Assembly (NCBI GenBank): GCA_964598255.1
Contig: CAZRBA010000060.1
Coordinates: 1-64,000 of the forward strand
DNA: 64,000 nt
Direction of reading: 5' to 3'
Source: Caldithrix sp964598255
GTDB taxonomy: Bacteria; Calditrichota; Calditrichia; Calditrichales; Calditrichaceae
The position numbers and the translations under genes are program-made. This document shows positions 7,609-17,137 of the stretch, in pieces. The notes under the pieces are model-generated. The model had not been told where the DNA came from. It searched no databases and saw only the letters and a program-made list of their open reading frames with translations. Numbering within the stretch: the first letter of the stretch is position 1; the number at the start of each line of letters is the position of its first letter.

Positions 7609-8847
7609 ATGCGTCATAACATTGCTTTATTGCACTATTCCTGCCCGCCGGTCGTCGGAGGTGTGGAAGAAATTATCCGCCAACAAGCTTCGCTTTTTTA
7701 CCGCTACCACCATCCGGTAAAAATCTTAGCCGGAATGGGCGATTACTTTCAGAACGGAATCGAAATTGAAATTCATCCCCTCTTTTCATCCAGACATAAC
7801 GAAATAGCTAAATTGCAAAAAGATCCGATAAAACATCGGGAAAATTTGCATACCTACGAAGAAACGATTTTTGAGATTCTAAAAGAAAGTTTACATGATT
7901 TCGACATTTTAATCGCCCACAATGTGCTTTCCATGCCCTACAATTTACCTTTGACCAAAGCGCTGCATCGTTTGGCCGACAACCGTTTGATATCTGTCAT
8001 TAATTGGAATCACGATTCCCCTTATTTTTACCCAAATTACCCTACGGAACTAGACACAGAGCCCTACCAAATTCTAAAAGTTTTTAATCCCAACATAAAT
8101 TACGTAACCATTTCCGAAAGCCGTGCGGAAGAGTTTAGCCGTTTGTACAAAACCCCGAAAGAGGCCATTAACGTAATTCCTAACGGCGTGGATCCTATCC
8201 GTTTTTTCCGTCTGGATGCCCAAACCATTCGCCTGATTAAAGAGGAAAATTTGTTTCAGGCCGATTTGATTTTAGCCCAGCCTTCGCGCTTGCATCCGCG
8301 CAAAAACATCGAACTTTCCGTCGAAGTGTTGCATGCGTTACAAAAAAAGGGGAAAAGGGCCAAATTGCTGTTAACCGGAGCCTTTGATCCTCATGAACAT
8401 AAAACCGTGCAGTATTTTAACAAACTCATCCGCATGGCCGAAGATTTAAACGTACGCCACGATTTGATTATGGCTGCCGACTACACCTTTAAAAGTGGTG
8501 AAAAACTACCGGCCAGTCGGGTTATCATGCACGATTTGTACCTGATTTCTGATATCCTTTTTTTACCCAGTAAACAGGAAGGCTTCGGAATTCCCTTACT
8601 TGAGGCCGGTATGATAAAATTACCCATTGCCTGTTCGAATATTCCGCCGTTCCGTTCTATTGCCGGCGATCATGTATTGTATTTTGAGCTCGACGAACCG
8701 GCCGAAAAAATCGCGCAAAAAATTTTATCTTTTCTGGAAACACAAGGTGCGGCTCGGTGGTTTCGCAAGGTTATGAATCAATATGTTTGGGATAACATTT
8801 ACCACAGAAACTTACTTCCTTTATTAAACAAAGTAATCGAAAAATGA
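7609..8847 (+). CDS. Glycosyltransferase, GT-B fold, family 4-like (second of tandem pair)
   Basis: A 412-aa homologue of its neighbour with the same layout. The N-terminal PPVVGGVEEIIRQQA is the glycine-rich loop of family 4 enzymes. QPSRLHPRKNIELSVEV and EGFGIPLLEAG mark the nucleotide-sugar domain. A GGAGGAATAGGAA ribosome site ends the preceding gene. Its stop overlaps the start of the following lipoprotein gene by 4 bp. The two enzymes align at the same motifs but differ in the N-terminal half, which suggests duplication followed by change of acceptor. Confidence 0.8.
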   Translation: MRHNIALLHYSCPPVVGGVEEIIRQQASLFYRYHHPVKILAGMGDYFQNGIEIEIHPLFSSRHNEIAKLQKDPIKHRENLHTYEETIFEILKESLHDFDILIAHNVLSMPYNLPLTKALHRLADNRLISVINWNHDSPYFYPNYPTELDTEPYQILKVFNPNINYVTISESRAEEFSRLYKTPKEAINVIPNGVDPIRFFRLDAQTIRLIKEENLFQADLILAQPSRLHPRKNIELSVEVLHALQKKGKRAKLLLTGAFDPHEHKTVQYFNKLIRMAEDLNVRHDLIMAADYTFKSGEKLPASRVIMHDLYLISDILFLPSKQEGFGIPLLEAGMIKLPIACSNIPPFRSIAGDHVLYFELDEPAEKIAQKILSFLETQGAARWFRKVMNQYVWDNIYHRNLLPLLNKVIEK

Positions 8848-9872
8848 AAATTTTAATACCCAAAAGTAACCGCTTACTCAAAATCGTTTTGGCAATTAGC
8901 GTGGTGCTTATTTTAGTTAATTGCAGCAATTTCGACGAACCCTCGGTAAAAAAAAGCCTTTCCAAACCCAAAGCCGCAGGTAACATTTATTTTAGCATAT
9001 CTGGGACGGATTCCATTTTTTATCTGGATGCCGACGATCGTTCTTTTAAAAGCTTACCTATTACGCTTCATCAAATGTGGGATTTCGATATTTCGCAGGA
9101 CGGCAATTGGCTTTTAGTGGCGCAAGGTTCCCAAATGGATCGGTACAATTTATTAAAACTCAGACACGATTACAGCCGAACGTTAAAATTTCAGCCGCGC
9201 GGACGCATAAGCTGCAACAAAGACGGTCGCGTTATTATTTACGAAACGGAATATCATGCCACCAGACGTTTGGCCGTGTTGTACATAGAAACCGGGGATA
9301 ATTTTGTTTTAAACAGTGCCAATAACGGCGCAGCATACGCCCCGTTAATCGCCTTTTCCGGGCAGGAATATGCATGGACTCAATACGATGGGTTGTATTA
9401 CGGACGTTTAAACCAAACACAACCGGTGCGCATTGCCAATCAACCGGTCGAACCCGAAGATTTTTCACCTTCAGGCCTGTATTTGACAGCCGACGGTAAA
9501 ATTTTCGACCTTCGGGCATTTAGCCAATATCCCGGTAAACAAGGCGGGCGTTTGCGTTTTATTGACGATTATTTTTTGGTTCAACAAAAACCAACTGATA
9601 GCGATTCCCTGCAAAAAATCAATATTTCCGGAACCGAACGCACCTTTTTGTTCCGTACCGGGCAACCGATTATCGATTTTAGAATTGCAGACGGTCAACG
9701 TTTTGTGGTATCCGTTTCCGCTGCAGCCGACGCCGAGACCCTATTCTTTTTTATTTACGATTTTGTGGATTTGCAAAAAGAATTCAGCCTTAGTTTCCCC
9801 ACCGGACGTCAGACTAAACTAAAAAAGCTTATCTGGCCCGTACGTCCGTCTTCTTTAACGCAGCACGACTAA
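8844..9872 (+). CDS. Putative lipoprotein with WD40-like beta-propeller character
   Basis: The 342-aa protein has a lipoprotein signal: a basic N-terminus, a hydrophobic stretch (IVLAISVVLILV) and lipobox LVNC with the cysteine near residue 28. The mature part has repeating short beta-rich units such as WDFDISQDGNWLLVAQG and GRISCNKDGRVIIYE, resembling TolB or WD40-like propellers. I do not recognise a specific family. It is translationally coupled (ATGA) to the second glycosyltransferase, which suggests an envelope role linked to that glycan. Its 3' end overlaps the convergent PorU-like gene by 18 bp. Confidence 0.7.
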   Translation: MKILIPKSNRLLKIVLAISVVLILVNCSNFDEPSVKKSLSKPKAAGNIYFSISGTDSIFYLDADDRSFKSLPITLHQMWDFDISQDGNWLLVAQGSQMDRYNLLKLRHDYSRTLKFQPRGRISCNKDGRVIIYETEYHATRRLAVLYIETGDNFVLNSANNGAAYAPLIAFSGQEYAWTQYDGLYYGRLNQTQPVRIANQPVEPEDFSPSGLYLTADGKIFDLRAFSQYPGKQGGRLRFIDDYFLVQQKPTDSDSLQKINISGTERTFLFRTGQPIIDFRIADGQRFVVSVSAAADAETLFFFIYDFVDLQKEFSLSFPTGRQTKLKKLIWPVRPSSLTQHD

Positions 9873-12800
9873 TTTTTCGATTTTTTCCTTTTTGTTTTTC
9901 CCGTCCTTTAAAATAATTTTGTACAAATAAACTCCGTTGGCCACCTCGTCACCATCGCGATCGGTACCATCCCAGGTAATTTCATCGTTGTAGCCTACGT
10001 TGCTTATGCCATATAATTCCTGAATAAGACGTCCGGTAACCGTATAAATTTTTATGGTAACATCTGCACCTTCAACATTTGTCTGAAACGTAAATTTTGT
10101 CGATCGCTTAAACGGATTGGGATAATTGACCACTTCGGTAAGCAACATTGCCGACGATTGGGCTACCTTCACCTGCACATCGGTGGAGCTTAAATTATTC
10201 AAATTATCAAAAGCCTGAATTCTAATTTCGTGTTCACCCTCTTTCAACTGGCTTAACGGATATTCGATTTTGCCTTTTTGAAACGAATTTTTATCATAGG
10301 CAAAAAATCCCGAAATATCCCGCGGAGGATTGTCATCAATCTGCAACGAAATATTATGCCCGGTTTCACCCGTAATATTAATTCCGTGCTCATCATATAA
10401 TTCGACAATCAAAACGGTGTTTTCAGGAATTATGTCACCGGGTGTAAAATTCTCCTGATCCTTAAAATACACATCTATTTCGGGCCCTTGCGCATCGTTT
10501 ACATTGGTCTCGGAACCGTTAATTAACAAATGGTCGTTGTAGCCCATAGCGTTGTTATTGGTCGCAGGATTGTAAGCGTATAACGTAATGCGGCCTGTCG
10601 GTTTGTTAACATAGCGAATGGACTTGGGAACAATAAAACTACCGGTCATTACCCCGTTTTCCACATCTACCTCGCCTTTAAAAATCCGTGGACCGGTCAA
10701 TTTAATCAAATTGAATCCGGAACCGGTTTTAACAGAATCGTAAGAAGCATCGTGAGCAATAAGAACCGCACTACCATTAAAATCGGTATAGGGGGAATTG
10801 CCCCGAAGCACTTCTCCGCTAACCGTTACTTTACTTAATGCTTTTAAGGTATCAGGGGGATCAATTTTAGTTATACGAATTTTTTCGCGGGCATCGATTA
10901 GGTGCATGGCCGGGTCGGCAAAGAGAATATATTTTTGGTCATTAATACTGGAGCCGCCGGATTCCATAACCGCCTGCAACTTCGCTTGGCCTAACTCGAT
11001 GCTCGGCCCGCCATCGGGAAACAGGCGCTTAAAAAAGCCATAAGTCAAACTAAAATTTGCCGGAGAATAGGCCAAACGCGTGGAGGCCATGGCACCGATT
11101 ATTCCGCGGTTTTCCATCCAAATTAACGCTTCGGTAAAACTGGGTTCATTCGGATCGTCAAATTTACCGAAATCGCAAGTGGCGGCAATCAAAAAGCACA
11201 GCCGCCCTTCATTCTCAATGCGCGGATAATCGCGATCCATAACCAAAACGCCCTCATGGGCCCATTGTGTGGGACTGCCGTGCCCGATGTAATTGACAAT
11301 CAACGTTCCCTGATTCCAATAATCGATTAAGGCATTGTTGGCTTCCGGTTTAATCCGTGTAAAACCGCCAGGAACCGAAGGATAAAGCGAAAGATAAACG
11401 CGATTAATGGTAAATTTACGCAAATTGGGCATTTCTGCAATCTGCTCGCTGTCATTCTGATGGACCCATTCGTTGGTCACCCCGGGGCGGTACTGGTCGT
11501 CGGCCACAAGCGTAATATTGGTCTGCCAACCGTCTTGTTGCGAATTGTGAAAATAATCCTTGATCTTTTTTACGACTCTTTGGCAATCCAACACGCTTTC
11601 CACTGGAATACGACCGTTGGCAATATCCGGCGTAAAAGTCGAAAAGCTGCCGCCCGACGTATAGTTAACATCAACCAAATAATCGTCGGTACACCGGCTG
11701 TTAATTTCATTCGGACTGTAAATTTCCCAGGTTGGCACGCGCAAGGTGTCCGGCAAATTGATGTTGCGATAATCGTAATGGGCATCACCGAAAAATAAAA
11801 CGTAACTCGGCGCCGGTGCGCTCCACTGGTAATAGGCATAACGCAAAAAATTACGCAATGCGGTGGGATCAGGCACGCCTCCGTTAAAATAAAAATAGAT
11901 ATCTTCCATACAAACCACTTTGGTCGTCATTTTATCTTCATGCATTTGCGCAATTTCGCGGGCATAGGGCAAAAAACTTTTATGGGTAATTACCAGGTAA
12001 TCGGCCTGATTATCACCACTTAACAATTCTTCGCGCGGGGTAAACGATTTTACCTGGGCAACCGTTTTGATTTCGGGTGAGGTCAAACTGGTCACCAAAA
12101 TACGTCGTTCGTGCGGGGCCGGTTTTAAGGCAAAGCTCAGTTTACCGCCTTCGGCGCGTAAATTTTTGGCTAAAATTTGCGGCGCATTACCACGGGTAAT
12201 ATCAAAAACGTAAAAATCGCTGCGATTGCTTAATCCACTAATTGTATAATTGACGGCCTGATTTTGTGCCGCCGCATAAAACATAAGCTGATCGCCCTGT
12301 GCTTCAAATCCGCGAGGATAATAAAATTCAAAATAATCCAAATACACACTGCATCCGTCGCGGTTGCCCGAATACTGAATATCAAGCGTATTTTTACCTG
12401 CCTTGAGCCAATTAACATTGGGAATATCGGAGCGGAATTGAATGCGGCTGCTGTTATTAAACCCTACATCGTTAAAAATGATATTATTGTTCAAGGCAAT
12501 TTTAAAATCGTAGCGGTAACTAATGTATTGATCGGTCCAATGAATGCCCGACCCGCCTTTGAATTGAATGACAAATCGGGGCACGGCGTCGGTGGCATCG
12601 GTTTTAACCTTAAGATCCACATCTTGAGAAAGGCTACCCGAAAGACCAAAAAAGCGGTAACCATACCAATCGGGCCCGGAGGCCAGCAAATTGTACAAAT
12701 CCTGTTCAAAATGATAGCGATCCATAAAATACGTTGCCTGGCTATTAGCGCTTGCCGCCAATGATAATTCTTCCATGCGTAAGCCTTTGGAATCCGGTTG

Positions 12801-13871
12801 TAAATTCAACCAATAATAATCTTCTTTGGCAAATCTGTGTTCTTGGTATTTAAATGTTTTACTGCTCTCATCGTAAAACCAACCGTTAACGTTTTTTCCG
12901 TAAAACAGCAAATAATCATTCCCGTCAAACAGATTGTTTTGATTAACATCAAATATCAAAACCGGAATTTGCTCGGTAAACAACGGATTGTATTGTGAGG
13001 CATTGGTATTATAACTCAACTCGTGGCCTCCGTTGCCAAACAATTTAACCTGATCCAAGGAAATGTTATTCAAATTAATGCCAGCGCTCTCCAACATGGC
13101 AGCCGTCACTTTGTAAAGCCCGTCTTTTTTTACTGTAATGCGATAGTAAGGCCCAGACGGTAATTGCGCCGCTTTTTTAAGTAATGGCTTTCTGGGCACA
13201 CGCCAGCTTTTGGCCTGATCAAAATTCAAAATAGCCGCGCGTGCCACCTCGTCCAACAATTCTTTACGCGCCAAAGGTTGTCCGCTTACCGGTTCCCCTT
13301 TAAAAGTCACCTGAAGGCGTACGTAATCGTAAACGGTTAGTTTTTGATCGCGCGCGTTAAATTGGACCGGACTGATGCGAATACTTTGCACGGGCAAATC
13401 GCGAAATAGCGCAGGTGAATTTGTGGTAACCACGGCTTGCGGAAAAGGCACGGCACTCTGATAAACGGAATCGGTAAAAACATATTTTTCTTGACTAATA
13501 CCCGTACGATCCTTGTAAACAAACGGAACCGGAGCCAACACCACATTCTGAACGGTATGGGCACGAATATCCAGTACGTTCACCCGAGCTTGTTGCAAAG
13601 AGGGCAAACCAATGGTTAAAATTCGATATGGAATATCCGGTAAACCGGGCCGATTGCGCGCTACGGCATTTTCGAAGGAAACGGTTTGCACGGTACGGTT
13701 ATATATTTTTTGCGTTTGCAAGCGAAAATTTTTGGGTCTCCATTCCAAAATTATTTTTCGATTATCCTGATGCACAATTTTAACATCTGTAAAAGTCGAT
13801 CGAGCCGATAGGCTTACGGTCTGCAAAACAAATCCTGCAATCAATAATATTTTAAAGAAAGACATACGCAT
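9855..13871 (-). CDS. porU: PorU-like C25 (gingipain-family) peptidase, type IX secretion sortase
   Basis: The 1338-aa protein has a signal peptide (SFFKILLIAGFVLQTVSLSA) and a gingipain-type propeptide. The YYRITVKKDGLYKVTAAML segment typical of PorU lies near residue 245. The C25 peptidase domain has the catalytic dyad in NYIGHGSPTQWAHE (His near 864) and LIAATCDFGKF (Cys near 898). Beta domains follow. From about 1245 there is a C-terminal sorting domain with YPNPFKRSTKF and an IYTVTGRLI/VANGVYLYKI ending. PorU is the outer-membrane sortase that removes sorting domains and attaches cargo to lipopolysaccharide in T9SS bacteria. The residual doubt is whether this is the true sortase or a related C25 protease carried as cargo; length and layout favour PorU. 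It is transcribed alone, divergent from the next gene. Confidence 0.82.
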   Translation of the reverse strand: MRMSFFKILLIAGFVLQTVSLSARSTFTDVKIVHQDNRKIILEWRPKNFRLQTQKIYNRTVQTVSFENAVARNRPGLPDIPYRILTIGLPSLQQARVNVLDIRAHTVQNVVLAPVPFVYKDRTGISQEKYVFTDSVYQSAVPFPQAVVTTNSPALFRDLPVQSIRISPVQFNARDQKLTVYDYVRLQVTFKGEPVSGQPLARKELLDEVARAAILNFDQAKSWRVPRKPLLKKAAQLPSGPYYRITVKKDGLYKVTAAMLESAGINLNNISLDQVKLFGNGGHELSYNTNASQYNPLFTEQIPVLIFDVNQNNLFDGNDYLLFYGKNVNGWFYDESSKTFKYQEHRFAKEDYYWLNLQPDSKGLRMEELSLAASANSQATYFMDRYHFEQDLYNLLASGPDWYGYRFFGLSGSLSQDVDLKVKTDATDAVPRFVIQFKGGSGIHWTDQYISYRYDFKIALNNNIIFNDVGFNNSSRIQFRSDIPNVNWLKAGKNTLDIQYSGNRDGCSVYLDYFEFYYPRGFEAQGDQLMFYAAAQNQAVNYTISGLSNRSDFYVFDITRGNAPQILAKNLRAEGGKLSFALKPAPHERRILVTSLTSPEIKTVAQVKSFTPREELLSGDNQADYLVITHKSFLPYAREIAQMHEDKMTTKVVCMEDIYFYFNGGVPDPTALRNFLRYAYYQWSAPAPSYVLFFGDAHYDYRNINLPDTLRVPTWEIYSPNEINSRCTDDYLVDVNYTSGGSFSTFTPDIANGRIPVESVLDCQRVVKKIKDYFHNSQQDGWQTNITLVADDQYRPGVTNEWVHQNDSEQIAEMPNLRKFTINRVYLSLYPSVPGGFTRIKPEANNALIDYWNQGTLIVNYIGHGSPTQWAHEGVLVMDRDYPRIENEGRLCFLIAATCDFGKFDDPNEPSFTEALIWMENRGIIGAMASTRLAYSPANFSLTYGFFKRLFPDGGPSIELGQAKLQAVMESGGSSINDQKYILFADPAMHLIDAREKIRITKIDPPDTLKALSKVTVSGEVLRGNSPYTDFNGSAVLIAHDASYDSVKTGSGFNLIKLTGPRIFKGEVDVENGVMTGSFIVPKSIRYVNKPTGRITLYAYNPATNNNAMGYNDHLLINGSETNVNDAQGPEIDVYFKDQENFTPGDIIPENTVLIVELYDEHGINITGETGHNISLQIDDNPPRDISGFFAYDKNSFQKGKIEYPLSQLKEGEHEIRIQAFDNLNNLSSTDVQVKVAQSSAMLLTEVVNYPNPFKRSTKFTFQTNVEGADVTIKIYTVTGRLIQELYGISNVGYNDEITWDGTDRDGDEVANGVYLYKIILKDGKNKKEKIEKLVVLR

Positions 13872-14063
13872 TATATTACCCTTTTTTGGTTAGTCGCAGA
13901 TTGCAATTTAGAGACTCAGCTCTTTTTTAGCAATAGAAAAAAATAGTAGTAAAACGCAGGCAGTCAAATTTCTTTTCACGTGTTTACCGTTTTTAAGTTC
14001 ATTTGACTTTAATGCGTTTTTCCCACAATTTTAAAATTGCGGTTTAATACGGAGGATTCGAAC

Positions 14064-14762
14064 ATGTCTGCTTTGGATTTTTGGGGATTAATTTTGTCTT
14101 ATGTGTACGCATTTGCTTTGCTCATTATCATTGAGCAAATTGCAAAAAAGGTAAAATGGCCTAATTTTATCACCCGCAAACTGATCCATATCGGCGCAGG
14201 TATGTGGACCTGGGCCATTTTGTTTTTGTTTGATCATTGGTACATCGGCATTATTCCTTTTGCCAGTTTTATCATTTTGAACTACATTTTCTACCGGCAA
14301 CAAACATTTAAAGCCATGGACGATGAAAAAGAAAGTCCGGGAACCGTTTACTTTGCCATTTCCATTACCGTTTTGTTTTTACTCGGCTGGAGAAATACGG
14401 CTGCCGATAAGCTTTATTTGGTTTTACCGCCCCTAATGGCTATGACTTGGGGCGATGCCATGGCCAGTTTATTCGGAAAGTTTAAAGGAAAGCATCATTA
14501 CACTTTCGGCGGTGCGACCAAATCGTTGGAAGGTTCTCTGATGATGTTCATCTTTAGTTTTTTGGCATTAAGCATTTCCTTATTTGTTTTGCAAGCAACC
14601 CATCTGGATGTACACTTGCAAACATTCTCCGCGGCAAACATCGTATTGGTAAGTATTGGCGTCGGATTTTTATTGACAATTGTGGAGGCACTGTCTCCTT
14701 TTGGTACGGATAATTTATTTGTACCATTGTTTGGTGCTGCGGCCTTGTATTTTTTGCTTTAA
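14064..14762 (+). CDS. Phytol/dolichol kinase-like integral membrane protein (CTP-dependent)
   Basis: The 232-aa protein has about six or seven membrane segments. RKLIHIGAG near residue 36 and the loop WGDAMASLFGKFKGKHHY followed by FGGATKSLEGS are the signatures of the VTE5/Sec59 polyprenol-kinase family, which is related to phosphatidate cytidylyltransferases. These enzymes use CTP to phosphorylate phytol, dolichol or other prenols in the membrane. GGAGG lies 9 bases before the chosen ATG; an upstream TTG in frame has no such site. Substrate specificity is not readable, though the mevalonate genes nearby make an isoprenoid alcohol plausible. Confidence 0.75.
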   Translation: MSALDFWGLILSYVYAFALLIIIEQIAKKVKWPNFITRKLIHIGAGMWTWAILFLFDHWYIGIIPFASFIILNYIFYRQQTFKAMDDEKESPGTVYFAISITVLFLLGWRNTAADKLYLVLPPLMAMTWGDAMASLFGKFKGKHHYTFGGATKSLEGSLMMFIFSFLALSISLFVLQATHLDVHLQTFSAANIVLVSIGVGFLLTIVEALSPFGTDNLFVPLFGAAALYFLL

Positions 14763-14789
14763 GCAACGGCAATCAATTAAAAGCATTGT

Positions 14790-15461
14790 TTAGGCAAATT
14801 GCAAAATACCGCTTTCTGTTTTTGCAACCAGAGGCTGATAATAGCGAATCAACAAATCCAATGTGCCTTGCAGATATTCCGTCGAAACTTCCGGCGGGGT
14901 AAAAAAAACGGCCAAAATATGTTTCGTTTGTTCACCGAGAGACGTACGTTTAGAATCGGCCGTTGGATTGCCGAAAATACCCTGTTCATCCCGCAAAATC
15001 AGTTTGCCATGGGCATGAATTTCTTTGCGGCTAATCCCTTCGTAACATTCATCCGGGCCACCCACATCAAGCCAAACAGAACCTTTTATCTTGTCGAGAT
15101 CATACAGCCCCATAGGGAGATGCATACGAGCCGAAACCAAATTACCCAAATCGACCAAATTATTAATGCGGTACCAACCCTTATCTTGCAAAATACGCCG
15201 GGCTAAAGCCTCGGAAGACGGCCGATACCGGGTCGGTTCCCAACCCACACGGCGATAAAGGCGACGCACATGCGAAACAATGGCATCGGAAGATAACGGT
15301 TGACGGGAATATTTTTGTTTGATGTCTTTTACCAGGGCATCAAACAATGCATCAAAGCGCGGCTCTTCTTTTTTTATCTGCACGTTTTGCGCTTCGACAA
15401 GACCCAGTTTTAACCCGGGAATTTTTTCTTTTACAACTTTGCTGACCGAAATTTGCAACAT
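14790..15461 (-). CDS. B3/B4 tRNA-binding domain protein
   Basis: This 223-aa protein resembles the stand-alone B3/B4 domain proteins, which share a fold with the editing domain of phenylalanyl-tRNA synthetase beta. Visible segments are SSEALARRILQDKGWYRINN and NLVSARMHLPMGLYDLDKI near residues 90-130, and GNPTADSKRT near 175. GAGGAAG lies just before the ATG; a longer in-frame reading extends 34 codons upstream without a ribosome site. Such proteins are thought to bind or deacylate amino acids or tRNA, but no firm function is established. The gene converges with the kinase-like gene at its end. Confidence 0.7.
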   Translation of the reverse strand: MLQISVSKVVKEKIPGLKLGLVEAQNVQIKKEEPRFDALFDALVKDIKQKYSRQPLSSDAIVSHVRRLYRRVGWEPTRYRPSSEALARRILQDKGWYRINNLVDLGNLVSARMHLPMGLYDLDKIKGSVWLDVGGPDECYEGISRKEIHAHGKLILRDEQGIFGNPTADSKRTSLGEQTKHILAVFFTPPEVSTEYLQGTLDLLIRYYQPLVAKTESGILQFA

Positions 15462-15627
15462 GGAACTTCCTCGAATTTTTTTGCTGGGAAAATAGGAGAA
15501 ATGATTAATAGATACAAGTCGAATAAAATACAAAAAGCCGTTTGCGGCAGGGTTAAACCGCATCGCCCTAAAATTGAACGTCAGAAAATCGTTCGCCCAA
15601 AGCCAAAATCCGTTAAACGTACGAGCT

Positions 15628-16149
15628 TTAGTTTAAATTTTTGCTCAGTGTCTGGGATTCGATTAATCTGTCGATAACACGCGATAATTTGTTGAACGAC
15701 TGACTACCGACAAAATGATCCAACACGTTTCCGTTGGCATCCAGAATGAAGGTCTGCGGAATGATGGAAAGATTGCCAAACACTTTGACCTGATCTTTAG
15801 AGGCAATTAAAACGGGATAACTTACTTTAGTTAACCGTAACATTTGTCCGATTTTTTTATTATCCGAAAAAACGGCAATACCAACCACTTTTACATTTTG
15901 CGCGTAATAATCCTGATGAATTCTTTCCATAACAGGCATTTCTTTAACGCAAGAGGCACTCCAGGTAGACCACAAATTTATGATTGTAATCTGGCCGGTG
16001 TAATTTTTTAATTCGACCAAATCATTCTGCAAATTTTTAAACTTTAAAGAGGCATTAACCTGAATATTGGATTGCCCTACCACGTTTCCGGACATCCAAA
16101 CCGTGGCAAGTAATAATATAATAAGCAAACTATATTTCTTTATTCTCAT
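15628..16149 (-). CDS. TlpA-like thioredoxin-fold protein with SxxC in place of CxxC
   Basis: A 173-aa secreted or periplasmic thioredoxin-fold protein. The signal peptide is MRIKKYSLLIILLLATVWMS. The TlpA/ResA-type core includes INLWSTWSASC near residue 57-67 and the cis-proline strand IPQTFILD. The active site, normally CxxC, reads S-A-S-C (Ser64, Cys67), so it cannot form the standard disulfide. It may act as a monothiol protein, a peroxiredoxin-like protein or a chaperone. GGAG lies seven bases before the chosen ATG; a TTG four codons upstream is less likely. The next gene on this strand starts 680 bp upstream and is unrelated. Confidence 0.8.
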   Translation of the reverse strand: MRIKKYSLLIILLLATVWMSGNVVGQSNIQVNASLKFKNLQNDLVELKNYTGQITIINLWSTWSASCVKEMPVMERIHQDYYAQNVKVVGIAVFSDNKKIGQMLRLTKVSYPVLIASKDQVKVFGNLSIIPQTFILDANGNVLDHFVGSQSFNKLSRVIDRLIESQTLSKNLN

Positions 16150-16259
16150 AATTTTCTCCAAAATTTTGCGAAAAAATTCCCGTATAAACCGATTAAAAAA
16201 AATACTGGTTTTATATAAAAAAACTTGTTTTTACGTTTGCGACGGACGAATCCTTTAGC

Positions 16260-16835
16260 CTAACTGTGTAATATTTTCTCAATCTTAACTACAAAAAAGG
16301 GAATATCCCGACTCATAATGACAATTCCCATAATGGCCAAATAAATACCCGCTTCAATTCGTATCAGGGTTTTCAACCAGCGATGCTTGTCAAAAAAACG
16401 TTTTATCGAGAATAATATAAGCAAAAATCCTGCCAATAAAACATTGATAATTAAAATCCATTCAAACCCTTGCCAATTAAAATTTCCTTTATTGGCCTGA
16501 GTCACGGCCGCCAATCCCGTAAAATACAAAGAATAACTGCTCAGTAAAGTCCCTAAGTGCATTATGTTTAAACGCCGAAAAAGGCTAAATAAATCCTTAC
16601 TCCAAATTTCCAGCCAACGAAACGACGAAATCAAAATGACCAAGCCGGTTAAAACAACAATGGCATTGATATAAAGAAATTTAGCCAACATCCAATAAAG
16701 GACACATCCCAACAAAAGATTCAACAAAAACCAAAAAATAAAAACGCTTAGCCCCGCTTTTTGGTTTTCTTCAATCCAATCGATAAAAAGTAAAAGTGCC
16801 CAAAAAAAAGAAGTAAAAAAGATAATAACAATCAT
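16260..16835 (-). CDS. Hypothetical integral membrane protein
   Basis: The 191-aa protein has about five hydrophobic membrane segments: MIVIIFFTSFFWALLLFI at the start, then two close segments near residues 30-70, one near 95, one near 128-145 and one near 165-180. I do not recognise the family. It lies 110 bp upstream of the TlpA-like gene on the same strand and could be co-transcribed. A DoxX-like or redox-partner membrane protein would fit that neighbourhood, but no motif proves it. Confidence 0.6.
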   Translation of the reverse strand: MIVIIFFTSFFWALLLFIDWIEENQKAGLSVFIFWFLLNLLLGCVLYWMLAKFLYINAIVVLTGLVILISSFRWLEIWSKDLFSLFRRLNIMHLGTLLSSYSLYFTGLAAVTQANKGNFNWQGFEWILIINVLLAGFLLILFSIKRFFDKHRWLKTLIRIEAGIYLAIMGIVIMSRDIPFFVVKIEKILHS

Positions 16836-17137
16836 AATGCCAATTCCAAATGTTAAATTTTAAACGGGTAATTTTAACCATTTCGCGTAATAATTACAAG
16901 CCGAATTCGAAGAAATTTTGCACGGCTACCGGTAATATTTTTTCTTTACCCGAAAATTTTTCCGCTGACAAATATTTTTGAATTTCCTAGCATCCTTACG
17001 CATTGCTTATCAAGCTCGCCGACCGGTTTTAGAATTAAAACAAAATTTTCGTTTTTTTGTTGCATTTTTTTGAGAAATCATTAACGAATTTTCTTATCTT
17101 TACATGGCTTTCGAGCGGATTAAAAGGAGAAGGACAA
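16836..17137. other. Intergenic region between divergent genes
   Basis: No coding region is supported here. The stretch is AT-rich and must hold promoters for both flanking genes. Upstream of the dehydrogenase, TTTG near 17068 followed about 22 bases later by TATCTTTA resembles the TTTG/TAnnTTTG promoter form of Bacteroidetes, but the spacing is longer than usual and this is only a suggestion. Confidence 0.4.

Noticed and set aside
12264..12764. 166-codon open frame antisense to the PorU-like gene
   Set aside because: Shadow of a well-supported coding region; no domain or ribosome site.
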